Positions 32,851 to 43,682 of a stretch of 64,000 nt of DNA are shown here, piece by piece. Positions within the stretch are counted from its first letter, which is position 1. Each line of letters opens with the position of its first letter. The notes under the pieces were generated by a model. It ran no database searches and had not been told where the DNA came from. It saw only the letters and a program-made list of their open reading frames with translations. The translations under genes were made by a program, and so were the position numbers. The stretch is from Icerya purchasi (Eukaryota > Arthropoda > Insecta > Hemiptera > Monophlebidae). The stretch spans positions 302,968,464 through 303,032,463 of the forward strand of contig CM077116.1 of NCBI GenBank assembly GCA_039619475.1, given 5' to 3'.

Positions 32851-33014
32851 TATTAAAATATTCTCAAGAACGATAAAGTCTGTAATTTCCTACGTCTTTT
32901 CTCTTTTTCGTTCGCTCTTTATTTTCTGACTTTTTTCTCTCTTATTGCACGTTATTCTTTTCGCTCTTATTTTCTCTCATTTTTTTAGTATAAATATTAC
33001 AATAATAATCGAAT

Positions 33015-33863
33015 ATGAATAACAATACCGAATCGAATGTCGATAATGTCGCGGATTTCATTCAAAATTTTTTCGTAAATGATAATGATAATGCAATGTT
33101 TCCGGACGATTTTCCAAATATACATATGCCGCCACCACCACCACCAGCAGAAGAAACATCATTACAAGGGCCTTCGTTACATTCATTCTCAGATTTCATT
33201 CCATTGGCTACATCAACACCTTTAGCATCACCGGTAATGTCACAAGATTTGCAAACTCCGTCGTTAACGCAAGTACCTTTGGTACATGATGAAAAAGAAT
33301 ATAGCACAACAATGTTGGAATTACCCAAAGAAATATTTAACCGAAAATCAGTCGTCTATGTTAAAGACCCTAACGATCCAGAAAATAAAAATAGTTTCAT
33401 GTATGCGGTTTTAGCAAAATTTACATCAAAACCGTCATCGATGTGGCAGTACAATATTCTACAGAAAGTATACGATTTCAGCTTTATTCACTTACCGATC
33501 CAATCGCTGGCTGATATTGAAACGTTTGAAAGAATAAACGCTGTATCAATCAACTTATACAAGCTGATAGAAACCGACTATACAGATCAAAGTACATTCA
33601 ACTACAAAATAAAAGTCGTGTACGTCTGACGAAAAAATCACAGTTTGTTAAATCATAAACATCACACAAACATATTATATTGGGGATCTAATGGAAATTA
33701 TCAATTCGCATGGATAAAAAAATTCAGTCGATTGTTGCGGATTCAGTCGCCGAAAGCGAAATTTGTATGCTGGTCATGTCTCGATCCCATGAATACCGAT
33801 TACGAACATGATAATACTCACAGATGTGACGCAGTCAGTTGGCGTAATATGCACTATATGTAA
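33015..33863 (+). pseudogene. 283-codon gene with one in-frame TGA; polymerase-B-associated N-terminal region (left arm)
   Basis: Residues 1-100 are acidic, with a proline run (39-44), and start with the shared MNNNTES...ADFIQN tag. From about 110, the segments VVYVKDPNDPENKNSFMYAV, FSFIHLPIQSLADIETFERI and NAVSINLYKL match the arthropod layout CFxWAVLSAL...NFDGIxFPVKLKDIPKFEKxN-ISVNVY. After a TGA at 33,627-33,629, the same frame continues: NILYWGSNGNYQFAWIKKFS, then a CWSC...H...HRC zinc-type cluster, ending TAA at 33,861. In Polinton-like elements of arthropods this region sits just ahead of the polymerase B exonuclease domain; here the gene stops before it. AATAAA lies 3 bp past the stop (33,867-33,872), so the short form looks like a real gene end. 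The TGA is followed by C (a leaky context) but could simply be a mutated CGA codon. Confidence 0.7.
33627..33629 (+). other. In-frame TGA codon 205 (left arm)
   Basis: TGA followed by CGA splits the second gene into 204 and 78 codons without changing the frame. The same codon is present in the right arm at 38,374-38,376. Either readthrough or loss of a CGA arginine codon by C-to-T change. Confidence 0.8.
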
Positions 33864-33866
33864 TTA

Positions 33867-33872
33867 AATAAA
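33867..33872 (+). terminator. Poly-A signal AATAAA of the second gene (left arm)
   Basis: AATAAA starts three bases after the TAA stop. Such tight packing is typical of viral and large-transposon genes. Mirrored at 38,131-38,136. Confidence 0.6.
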
Positions 33873-34665
33873 GACGTATTTTTCGTATTCATAGATGTAT
33901 TTTTATTTTTCAAAAAATCTTTTTACATTGTTTCATACAAATTAATGTAATCTATATAATATAATAAATATTTTCATACGTATACATTTTTGTTTTTATT
34001 TTCCATAAACTTAAAATTCCAATTTTACTATTGTTGTTAATATATACTAAACTCCAGTTTGTATTAAATCCTCTCGCTCTTTATGTTGAACAGACGAATC
34101 AATATTATTTAACTGTTCAGTTAAGTATGCAGAGTCTTTTTATCTTGCTTAACTTTAAAGATATATGATAGATTCTTTTTTCATTTGACAGTGTAAACGT
34201 TTTCTTCTTTTACAATTTTCTTATGCTTTATCACTATTACAACATTTTTCATCATTTTCTAACTAATTGTAAACATTTTTCCACTATTTTGTAACATGTT
34301 CTTATGTTTTAGGACTTTTTGCCCTATTTTTTTCACCAATTTATACTATTTCGAAGTATTTCATATGACTGAACGCTACTTAAGAAGTTTTTCGATAATT
34401 ATCACCATTCCTCGCAATATTCATATGTTTTAACGCTTTTTACACTATTTTTCACAAATTCATGATATTTCGCTTCATTTCTAATGTTTGAACGACTCAT
34501 ATGCAGTTTTTCGACAATTTTTCACCGTTCATCACTATATTTTTTTATGTTGTATCACCTTTTATGAAGTCTTCATCAAATTTTACCTTCATTCAACAAT
34601 ATTTTCGTTATTGTACCCCTTTGAAGTGTTGTTTTACCCTAAAAGCGAGTGTATATCTAATTTGT
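33873..34665. repeat. Degenerate short repeats, non-coding (left arm)
   Basis: From about 34,195, loosely repeated phrases occur every 30-70 bp (ATGTTTTAACGCTTTTTACA, TTTTTCACAAATTCATGATA, TTTTTCGACAATTTTTCACC). Similar phrases reappear in the spacer at 35,750-35,830. No gene. Confidence 0.55.
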
Positions 34666-34669
34666 TATA

Positions 34670-34915
34670 ATTAAGAAAGAATATAATGTATATTACAAAT
34701 TTCCTTTCCTGGGAGTATGATTGTGTGTGCAGAATAATAAACTCTGGTAAGAAGCAGACTGTATCCACCATCAAGCAGGGTGTGTAAAGCGTGGTAATGA
34801 ACTCTGGCATTGCACACATTGCAAGGTAGTTATGATATGTTTGAGCATAAATTAGTTGTTGTATATCATTCATGTTAGTCATTAAATGTTCACACTGAGA
34901 GATGCAAGGGGGGCG
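34670..34915. repeat. Direct repeat unit, copy 1
   Basis: The segment with AATAATAAACTCTGGTAAGA ... AAATTAGTTGTTGTAT ... CACACTGAGAGATGC is a diverged copy of 35,500-35,740. A frame of 82 codons on the minus strand crosses it but is not kept open in copy 2, so I do not call a gene. Confidence 0.65.
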
Positions 34916-35109
34916 TCATCATATGAACCATTACGATTTTTATAATTATAATATACACTAAGCATGTATGTATTACAACGACCACATCAACTCTGTTAAG
35001 GACGGTAATGTTTGGAGGTAGATAGTGAACCGTTACATTAGAAGAGGAACATGGCTACATACATGGAAACATCATTAGCGATATTACATCACATGTATGT
35101 CATCAAATT

Positions 35110-35390
35110 TAACTAAAATATTGCGTCCATAGTAAAAAATGCGAGGATTTTTCCTAAGAGGTTAAATTTTATGTCTAAGATGGCGAATATAATAAAATTG
35201 ATGCGATTTTAGCTGAAGATGGGGTATTTTACACTAAAATCGTTGTTTTACACCTAAAGTGAGATTATTTGGGGAGTTAAACGGTCTTTTTTCATATAAA
35301 ATTTGATGTTTTTTCTAAATGTGGCTATTTTTTTGTCCTAAATGGAGTAATTTCTACATGAATGGTACTTTTTAGACTGACCTATATACT
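35110..35390. repeat. Degenerate ~30-bp minisatellite (left arm)
   Basis: Tandem variants of a CCTAAAGTGAGATTATTT / TCTAAATGTGGCTATTTT / CCTAAATGGAGTAATTTC pattern, about 8-9 units, all diverged. Confidence 0.55.
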
Positions 35391-35499
35391 TCTTGATGTG
35401 ATATTCCATTCATTGTGAAGTTATGCTTTGAAAGGATTTGTGTCTGGTTGTGGGAAGTTTCCGAACTTTTCTGATGCATCGATTATAGTATAATAGTTG

Positions 35500-35740
35500 T
35501 TGTGTGTTAGTGAGTTGATGGTGTTTGGTTGGGAATAATAAATAGGGGTAAGAGGTGAAGTGTACTACATCAAGCAAGGAGAGTACTGTTTGATAATTAA
35601 CTCTATCATTTAAACACATTGCAAGTCAGTTATAATATGTTAAGTCAAAATTAGTTGTTGTATCTCGTTCAGGATTTTACATTAAACGATCACACTGAGA
35701 GACGCGATGGACTCGTCATCATGAAGATCCATCCAATCAT
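35500..35740. repeat. Direct repeat unit, copy 2 (mostly in the spacer)
   Basis: Diverged copy of 34,670-34,915 (GAATAATAAATAGGGGTAAG ... TTAGTTGTTGTATCTCG ... CACACTGAGAGACGC). Because it starts at the arm edge and continues into unpaired sequence, the spacer's left half looks like the natural continuation of the parent element beyond the palindrome breakpoint. Confidence 0.65.
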
Positions 35741-36497
35741 TACATTATTTTTCACTAATTTGTAATCACCATTTTTTTATGTTTTGAACGAGTCTTATAA
35801 TGTTTTTTGATAATTTTCATGGTACAAGGTTCATAATGTAAAGTAATTTTAATTATTTCAACAGTCTTTACACACAAATAAAGCAATATATCTTAAGCAC
35901 ACTCAACATAATACAAATTTTTACAAACAGAAGTAAACAACGGATTTACTTAGAAATTTTAATAAAACTTAAGAATCATATTATATATGATATTGCTTGT
36001 TTTTTCAATCAATGATCCAAACTAGCAGGTTTAGAATTATATCAGACCTCGAGTAAAAACCACAAATTATTTAATGTGTACATCTTTGCTACTTTTTACC
36101 TTATATGTGTGAATGTACATATCTACACATATTCATATATATCCAGATATATACATATATCCATAAATATCTACATACATATATATATCTACATATATGC
36201 ATATATATCTACATATACACATATATATCTACATATACACATATATATCTACATATATACATATATCCATAAATATCTACATACATATATATATATACAT
36301 ATACACATATATATCTACATATACACATATATATCTACATATACACATATATATCTACATATATACATATATCCATAAATATCTACATACATATATATAT
36401 CTACATATACACATATATATCTACATATACACATATATATCTACATATATACATATATCCATAAATATCTACATACATATATATATCTACATATATG
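35506..36497. other. Central spacer of the palindrome
   Basis: 992 bp that have no mirror copy. The left ~570 bp are AT-rich element-like sequence with no gene. The right ~390 bp are a minisatellite that ends exactly at the start of the right arm. Confidence 0.85.
36112..36496. repeat. ATATATCTACATATACAC minisatellite with a higher-order unit
   Basis: Basic unit about 20 bp (ATATATCTACATATACACAT). Every ~90-107 bp a variant ATATATCCATAAATATCTAC-CATACAT appears (about 36,147, 36,253, 36,361 and 36,449), giving a higher-order period. Frames through it are Tyr-Ile-Thr-His repeats and not genes. The right palindrome arm begins directly at its end. Confidence 0.85.
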
Positions 36498-38130
36498 ACA
36501 CAACAACTATTATACTATAATCGATGCATCAGAAAAGTTCGGAAACTTCCCACAACCAGACACAAATCCTTTCAAAGCATAACTTCACAATGAATGGAAT
36601 ATCACATCAAGAAGTATATAGGTCAGTCTAAAAAGTACCATTCATGTAGAAATTACTCCATTTAGGACAAAAAAATAGCCACATTTAGAAAAAACATCAA
36701 ATTTTATATGAAAAAAGACCGTTTAACTCCCCAAATAATCTCACTTTAGGTGTAAAACAACGATTTTAGTGTAAAATACCCCATCTTCAGCTAAAATCGC
36801 ATCAATTTTATTATATTCGCCATCTTAGACATAAAATTTAACCTCTTAGGAAAAATCCTCGCATTTTTTACTATGGACGCAATATTTTAGTTAAATTTGA
36901 TGACATACATGTGATGTAATATCGCTAATGATGTTTCCATGTATGTAGCCATGTTCCTCTTCTAATGTAACGGTTCACTATCTACCTCCAAACATTACCG
37001 TCCTTAACAGAGTTGATGTGGTCGTTGTAATACATACATGCTTAGTGTATATTATAATTATAAAAATCGTAATGGTTCATATGATGACGCCCCCCTTGCA
37101 TCTCTCAGTGTGAACATTTAATGACTAACATGAATGATATACAACAACTAATTTATGCTCAAACATATCATAACTACCTTGCAATGTGTGCAATGCCAGA
37201 GTTCATTACCACGCTTTACACACCCTGCTTGATGGTGGATACAGTCTGCTTCTTACCAGAGTTTATTATTCTGCACACACAATCATACTCCCAGGAAAGG
37301 AAATTTGTAATATACATTATATTCTTTCTTAATTATAACAAATTAGATATACACTCGCTTTTAGGGTAAAACAACACTTCAAAGGGGTACAATAACGAAA
37401 ATATTGTTGAATGAAGGTAAAATTTGATGAAGACTTCATAAAAGGTGATACAACATAAAAAAATATAGTGATGAACGGTGAAAAATTGTCGAAAAACTGC
37501 ATATGAGTCGTTCAAACATTAGAAATGAAGCGAAATATCATGAATTTGTGAAAAATAGTGTAAAAAGCGTTAAAACATATGAATATTGCGAGGAATGGTG
37601 ATAATTATCGAAAAACTTCTTAAGTAGCGTTCAGTCATATGAAATGCTTCGAAATAGTATAAATTGGTGAAAAAAATAGGGCAAAAAGTCCTAAAACATA
37701 AGAACATGTTACAAAATAGTGGAAAAATGTTTACAATTAGTTAGAAAATGATGAAAAATGTTGTAATAGTGATAAAGCATAAGAAAATTGTAAAAGAAGA
37801 AAACGTTTACACTGTCAAATGAAAAAAGAATCTATCATATATCTTTAAAGTTAAGCAAGATAAAAAGACTCTGCATACTTAACTGAACAGTTAAATAATA
37901 TTGATTCGTCTGTTCAACATAAAGAGCGAGAGGATTTAATACAAACTGGAGTTTAGTATATATTAACAACAATAGTAAAATTGGAATTTTAAGTTTATGG
38001 AAAATAAAAACAAAAATGTATACGTATGAAAATATTTATTATATTATATAGATTACATTAATTTGTATGAAACAATGTAAAAAGATTTTTTGAAAAATAA
38101 AAATACATCTATGAATACGAAAAATACGTC

Positions 38131-38136
38131 TTTATT
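38131..38136 (-). terminator. Poly-A signal of the second gene (right arm)
   Basis: Mirror of 33,867-33,872; reads AATAAA on the minus strand. Confidence 0.6.
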
Positions 38137-38139
38137 TAA

Positions 38140-38988
38140 TTACATATAGTGCATATTACGCCAACTGACTGCGTCACATCTGTGAGTATTATCATGTTCG
38201 TAATCGGTATTCATGGGATCGAGACATGACCAGCATACAAATTTCGCTTTCGGCGACTGAATCCGCAACAATCGACTGAATTTTTTTATCCATGCGAATT
38301 GATAATTTCCATTAGATCCCCAATATAATATGTTTGTGTGATGTTTATGATTTAACAAACTGTGATTTTTTCGTCAGACGTACACGACTTTTATTTTGTA
38401 GTTGAATGTACTTTGATCTGTATAGTCGGTTTCTATCAGCTTGTATAAGTTGATTGATACAGCGTTTATTCTTTCAAACGTTTCAATATCAGCCAGCGAT
38501 TGGATCGGTAAGTGAATAAAGCTGAAATCGTATACTTTCTGTAGAATATTGTACTGCCACATCGATGACGGTTTTGATGTAAATTTTGCTAAAACCGCAT
38601 ACATGAAACTATTTTTATTTTCTGGATCGTTAGGGTCTTTAACATAGACGACTGATTTTCGGTTAAATATTTCTTTGGGTAATTCCAACATTGTTGTGCT
38701 ATATTCTTTTTCATCATGTACCAAAGGTACTTGCGTTAACGACGGAGTTTGCAAATCTTGTGACATTACCGGTGATGCTAAAGGTGTTGATGTAGCCAAT
38801 GGAATGAAATCTGAGAATGAATGTAGCGAAGGCCCTTGTAATGATGTTTCTTCTGCTGGTGGTGGTGGTGGCGGCATATGTATATTTGGAAAATCGTCCG
38901 GAAACATTGCATTATCATTATCATTTACGAAAAAATTTTGAATGAAATCCGCGACATTATCGACATTCGATTCGGTATTGTTATTCAT
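38140..38988 (-). pseudogene. 283-codon gene with in-frame TGA, right-arm copy
   Basis: Mirror copy of 33,015-33,863 with the same protein and the same in-frame TGA at 38,374-38,376. One synonymous difference is present (38,826 versus 33,177, within a Ser-Leu-His triplet). The same domain reading applies: acidic and proline-rich N-terminus, the SFMYAV and DIETFERI segments, and, after the TGA, a CWSC...HRC cluster. Shared damage means the TGA predates the arm duplication or has been spread by gene conversion. Confidence 0.7.
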
Positions 38989-39152
38989 ATTCGATTATTA
39001 TTGTAATATTTATACTAAAAAAATGAGAGAAAATAAGAGCGAAAAGAATAACGTGCAATAAGAGAGAAAAAAGTCAGAAAATAAAGAGCGAACGAAAAAG
39101 AGAAAAGACGTAGGAAATTACAGACTTTATCGTTCTTGAGAATATTTTAATA

Positions 39153-39476
39153 ACGCGTGAAGAACACAGCTTCAACAAATTCCACACGTTTAACATAACA
39201 CTAATACTGCCTGCACGATCAGATCCGTTCGACATTCGAGCTCGAAGCATGCCTTTGAAAAGGGAGGGTTGCACCAGAAAAAACCACATTCCTTTGGTGA
39301 AAGTTGGATGCAGGTGTGTCTGAACGAAGTTTGCAGGTGTCCTTGGGTTATATGTGTGTGTATGTGTGTGTAGGTGTGTACATGTGAGTCTGTTTCTACA
39401 AAAGATATGAAAGGGAAGAACCTGTTTCAACAGACTCTATAACATTGTTGCACGATCTAATACAACGGTATGGCAA
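39153..39476 (-). promoter_or_regulatory. Leader module B, right arm
   Basis: Mirror of 32,527-32,850 upstream of the right-arm second gene, with no difference noticed. Confidence 0.6.
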
Positions 39477-40225
39477 CATGTATGTAAGGTTATGAGCGAC
39501 GCACATTTACGCTACGATAGTGAGCATACATATTGGAGAAAAAATACAAAATTATGAACGGTCGGAAGAAATGGTCAGAAACGAAAAAAATATACTTCGG
39601 CTATTTCTATAATATTTAGGCTCAAAAAAAAAATATTTAGAGAACATTTAGAGTCAGAGGATGTATCTTACAAACAGATGAAAACTCTCACAGCTGCGGA
39701 AATACGTGATGTACGTGAAAAAGTATAACAGTTAAATTCGCTTATTACACACAAAAAAAATAAAAAAATGGTGTATTACAGACAAAAATCTAATTTTTTA
39801 ATCTAAACAGATATGAACAAATTATGTGGAAATATATTCGAAAATTAAATAATTATATATACATTATACTCGACTGGTTCAGATTTTTGAAAATTTCGTC
39901 ATTACCAGTACTTTAAGTTAAGAGGGGGAGAGAAGGATAGATCGCTAAATAAATTAAATAAACAGAAATCGGAAAGGATCGGAAAAAGATGAAAAAATAA
40001 TTAGCAAAAATATATACAATATGAGAATGAATAGATATTGAGGGAAAAAATATATACAAAATATATACAAAACAGTATTTACATGTGTATAAAAATATAT
40101 TTAAAAAATTTTAAAGAAAACATAAAAACGAACGGTCTGAAAAAAAAATATATATGTACAAATACACACAAAAATATACAGAAAAAATATACAAAATTGT
40201 TAAAAACGATCGAATTAATGAATTT

Positions 40226-41230
40226 TTAATCTGCGCGAATTGTACGTTGGCAGTCAATACAATCTTTTACTTTCATACAATTTCGAGTACTATGCAGAAA
40301 TATATCGTCATCGAAATAATATTCTTCATCATTCTCATGTTCAAAACATGGTAGAAGTGATTTTATCGTATCATCCTGTTTTAGTCTATCTGGTAAAAAT
40401 GTATAAATGTCTCCAACACAACTTGGAAATAACGTAATTATCATTTCTTTGGTGGTTGTAATGAACAACTGACTTAAATCATTTATATTGAGATTATTCA
40501 TAAGCTTCAGCGGACGGATGACATGATCGTACCATGCCTTCATCACCATAACGTTTTTCACCGCATAATGAAAACTATCATTCTCATTATGGTGTTTACA
40601 AGTTATCAAATTGCTTATACCAAAATACTCTTCATGTAGATTCTCAATACTAGATAATCGAAAGACTTGATCCATATTAACGATTTCGTAGTCTAAATCA
40701 CGCAACAATTCAGACTTTTCGTTAAGTTCCATTAGTGTAAGTTTAGCATATACTGTTAAAACATATACGCGAGCCCTCGGTTTTTGGGACAATATCGTGA
40801 ATATATCGCGCGCGATGAATATTTCTTCACGACAGGGAAATAATGAAGGGTTCTTCAAGTAATAACTCACTGAAGAACATTGTAAATGTGGCATTTTTGA
40901 TGCATGCCATGCTCTGCTTGGCTTATACAGCGTATGCAAACACTTCCCTCCAGACATATCAATCATTGCTAGTTCAATTACTCGAAACCCATAATCACAA
41001 TCTATATGGACGCTGATATCTACAAAATATTCCGCTATATCCACTTGTTCTGATAATAATACTGGACCAACGATTTTACGTACAAAAGATGTTGATTCCT
41101 CTGATGTATAACCATCATCATATTGCGGTGTTGGATGTGAAAAAGACGTATGCGAGTCGCTATCACTCGAAAAGGAATTCTGAATAAATTCGTCGGCTTT
41201 AATATCAATCGATTCGGTATTGTTATTCAT
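40226..41230 (-). CDS. 334-aa protein, right-arm copy
   Basis: Mirror copy of 30,773-31,777 encoding an identical 334-residue protein: acidic MNNNTES tag, IELAMID and YVLTVYAK segments, CKHHN motif and C-terminal cysteines. It remains fully open in both arms while the other gene carries a stop. This may reflect selection in a mobile parent, or merely the short time since duplication. Expression of both copies would be convergent toward the palindrome centre, giving the chance of opposing transcripts. Function unknown; the RNase H-fold relation is inferred from layout. Confidence 0.75.
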   Translation of the reverse strand: MNNNTESIDIKADEFIQNSFSSDSDSHTSFSHPTPQYDDGYTSEESTSFVRKIVGPVLLSEQVDIAEYFVDISVHIDCDYGFRVIELAMIDMSGGKCLHTLYKPSRAWHASKMPHLQCSSVSYYLKNPSLFPCREEIFIARDIFTILSQKPRARVYVLTVYAKLTLMELNEKSELLRDLDYEIVNMDQVFRLSSIENLHEEYFGISNLITCKHHNENDSFHYAVKNVMVMKAWYDHVIRPLKLMNNLNINDLSQLFITTTKEMIITLFPSCVGDIYTFLPDRLKQDDTIKSLLPCFEHENDEEYYFDDDIFLHSTRNCMKVKDCIDCQRTIRAD

Positions 41231-41302
41231 GTTTGATTAATATTTTTAACTTTTTACTAAAAAATAGAAAATGATTACTTTTACCGTTACAGTAAATTTT
41301 TA

Positions 41303-41612
41303 ATAACGCGTGAAGAACACAGATTCTACAAAATGAACACGTTTAACATAAAACTAATACTGCCTGCACGATCAGATCCGTTCAACAATCTACCTCGATG
41401 CTCGCCTTTGAAAAGGGAGGGTTGTACCAGAAAAACCACATTCCTTTGGTTATAGAGGTGTTTGAAAGACATCGTCAAGGGGAGATGAAGATATGTGTGT
41501 TTGAGTGTAGGTGTGTACATGTAAACCGTTTTCTACAGAAGATATGAAGAGGAAGATCCTGTTTCAGCAGACTCAATAACATTGTCGCACGATCTAATAG
41601 ATCGGTATGGCA
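41303..41612 (-). promoter_or_regulatory. Leader module A, right arm
   Basis: Mirror of 30,391-30,700 upstream of the right-arm 334-codon gene. Confidence 0.6.
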
Positions 41613-43130
41613 ACATGCAAGGCAACATACATGCAAGGTTATGAACGGAGCATTTTTCGCTACGACTACGTGACAGCCATATGGGAGAAAAAATATAATA
41701 CGAAAGATTTCAAAAAAAAAAAAAAAAATGTTACAGTTAGAAAAAAACAACAAAAAAAAATGAAATATTCTTAAACTAATAGAATCGAAAAAATTATTAT
41801 GAATGATATGAGATCTAACGGTAGCAGATGAGTGTGTGCGAATGGATGGTGCGCTTTTGTGGTGTTTGTGACGATCAAGGAGTATGTGGAAAAAAATATA
41901 AAAAGTATGTACAATCAGTAAATTGATTGCAAAAAGGTAGAAAGGTTTAAAGGTTACATTTGCTTATTTATTAGTAGAAAAGGTGCATGGACGCCTTAAA
42001 TTAACCTTCTGCAAAATGAATGAAATAACGTTACATCATTCAAGCTGGTTTTCATCGGGAGAGATTGTCCATTTTCACCATGCTTTCTAGAAAAGGTGTA
42101 TACATGTCGTGAATTTGTATGTTGTAAAAGGTCGTAAATAACGATACATGACAGGCGCTTCAATAATGTTACAAACGACTGGTGAGGCGGGCGGAGACAT
42201 CTTAGACTGTGGAGCAGCGATTGAATTTCTTGGAAATGTCGAGATCAGTGTTCGATGACGTTGATGTCGATTTTTTTATGTGCATGTGTGTATTTGAACG
42301 AGTCTAAAAAAATATTCCTCTAGCGAATAACGGTAAATAGCGGGGGAGTATTGAGCGGTCAAAGGTTGATAGAAAGACGAGACGAATACATGAAGAGGTT
42401 GACTATACCTGGAAAAGGACGATTAATGTTTGTAGCAACAATATCGTCAATGAAAATAATAGTTCCTTCGTTTAATAATTATACTGAGATGTGTATAATA
42501 TTAAACTTAGTTACGATGTTGATAAAAATTATTTAGTGCCCTGAGATTTTCTCTATCAAAATGTTAAAAGATGTAAAGTATGTAAGACGGGGTGAATGTG
42601 TCAGAAAAATAATAGCAGTAAAAATAATTAAAGATCGATAATTAAAAATTAAATATAATAACTGTGTGTGGTATATGTGTGGGTCTGATGTGATATGCTC
42701 CCGCGGATAATACAAAAAAAAAAAAAAAAATGGTCACGATTAATAAGGAACCTATCTGTGAGTGTGACAATATGGCGTGTATGTAAGTCTGTGAGGAGTT
42801 GAAAAATAAATAAAACATATTATAATTGTTAGGGAAACGTGTATGCATGGAAATGGATGTCATGCAAATAAAAAAAAAAAAAAAATGTACGAACGGAAAA
42901 AATTTCAAAAGACTTTTTGGAAAAATAATCTAACAATAATATACAATAATTGATAGTAAAATGGGTGTTGGATGCAACGTCTACACTTCTGCGAGAGTTG
43001 ATTGTTTGACTGGGTCTAGAACATATATTATGAAAGAATTGTAATTTGTGTAGGATGAATAGGTGATGGAGAGGGAAATTATGAAACCGTGTTAAATAAA
43101 ATTATACTCGATTTCATTTTTGAATACATA

Positions 43131-43673
43131 TGTCTGGAAAAAAATTATGAACGTTCGGGAGAAACGATCGGAAGCGAAAAAAAAAAAATATAGTTAGAAT
43201 AATTCCATAATACTTGGAGTTGAAAAAAGTTATTATGATCGGTATGGGAACTAACGACGGCATGTATGTGCACATTCATCGCTTTGAAGACATTGTAGGA
43301 TTTATTTTTAAAACCGGAGAAAAATAAAAATATTATGAATGGTCGGAAGAAATGATCAGAAACGAAAAAAATATACTTCGGCTATTTCTATAATATTTAG
43401 GCTCGAAAAATTATTAAGATCGATATGGAAACTAACTGCAGAAGATGTGTGCGCATTCATCGCGTTGAAGACATTGTAGGATTTATTTTTAGAACCGGAG
43501 GAAAATAAAAATATTATGAACGGTCAGAAGAAATGATCGGAAGTGTAGAAAATATATAATTGGAATAATTCCATAATACTTGGAGTTGAATAAAAGTTAT
43601 TATGAACGGTATGGAAACTAACGACAGCAGATGGGTGTGCGGGAATGGACGGTGTGCATTCATAGCGGTCACA
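43131..43673. repeat. Three diverged tandem units (right arm)
   Basis: Mirror of 28,330-28,872, same unit structure. Confidence 0.7.
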
Positions 43674-43682
43674 TAAAAAAAT

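Larger units (their letters stand above)
27205..35505 (+). repeat. Left arm of the giant inverted repeat
   Basis: Position x in this arm pairs with 72,003 minus x in the right arm over the full 8,301 bp, so there is no net insertion or deletion. I found three differences, all transitions: 27,950/44,053, 28,084/43,919 and 33,177/38,826. The last is synonymous in the second gene. Identity stops abruptly at 35,505/36,498. Confidence 0.95.

Noticed and set aside
34634..34882. 82-codon frame in both palindrome arms (minus strand left, plus strand right)
   Set aside because: Its identity in both arms only reflects the palindrome. The diverged paralogous repeat at 35,500-35,740 does not keep the frame open, so coding is not supported.
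36076..36520. Open frames of about 100 codons through the spacer minisatellite
   Set aside because: They encode only Tyr-Ile-Thr-His tandem repeats dictated by the ATATATCTACAT units; no start context or conservation.
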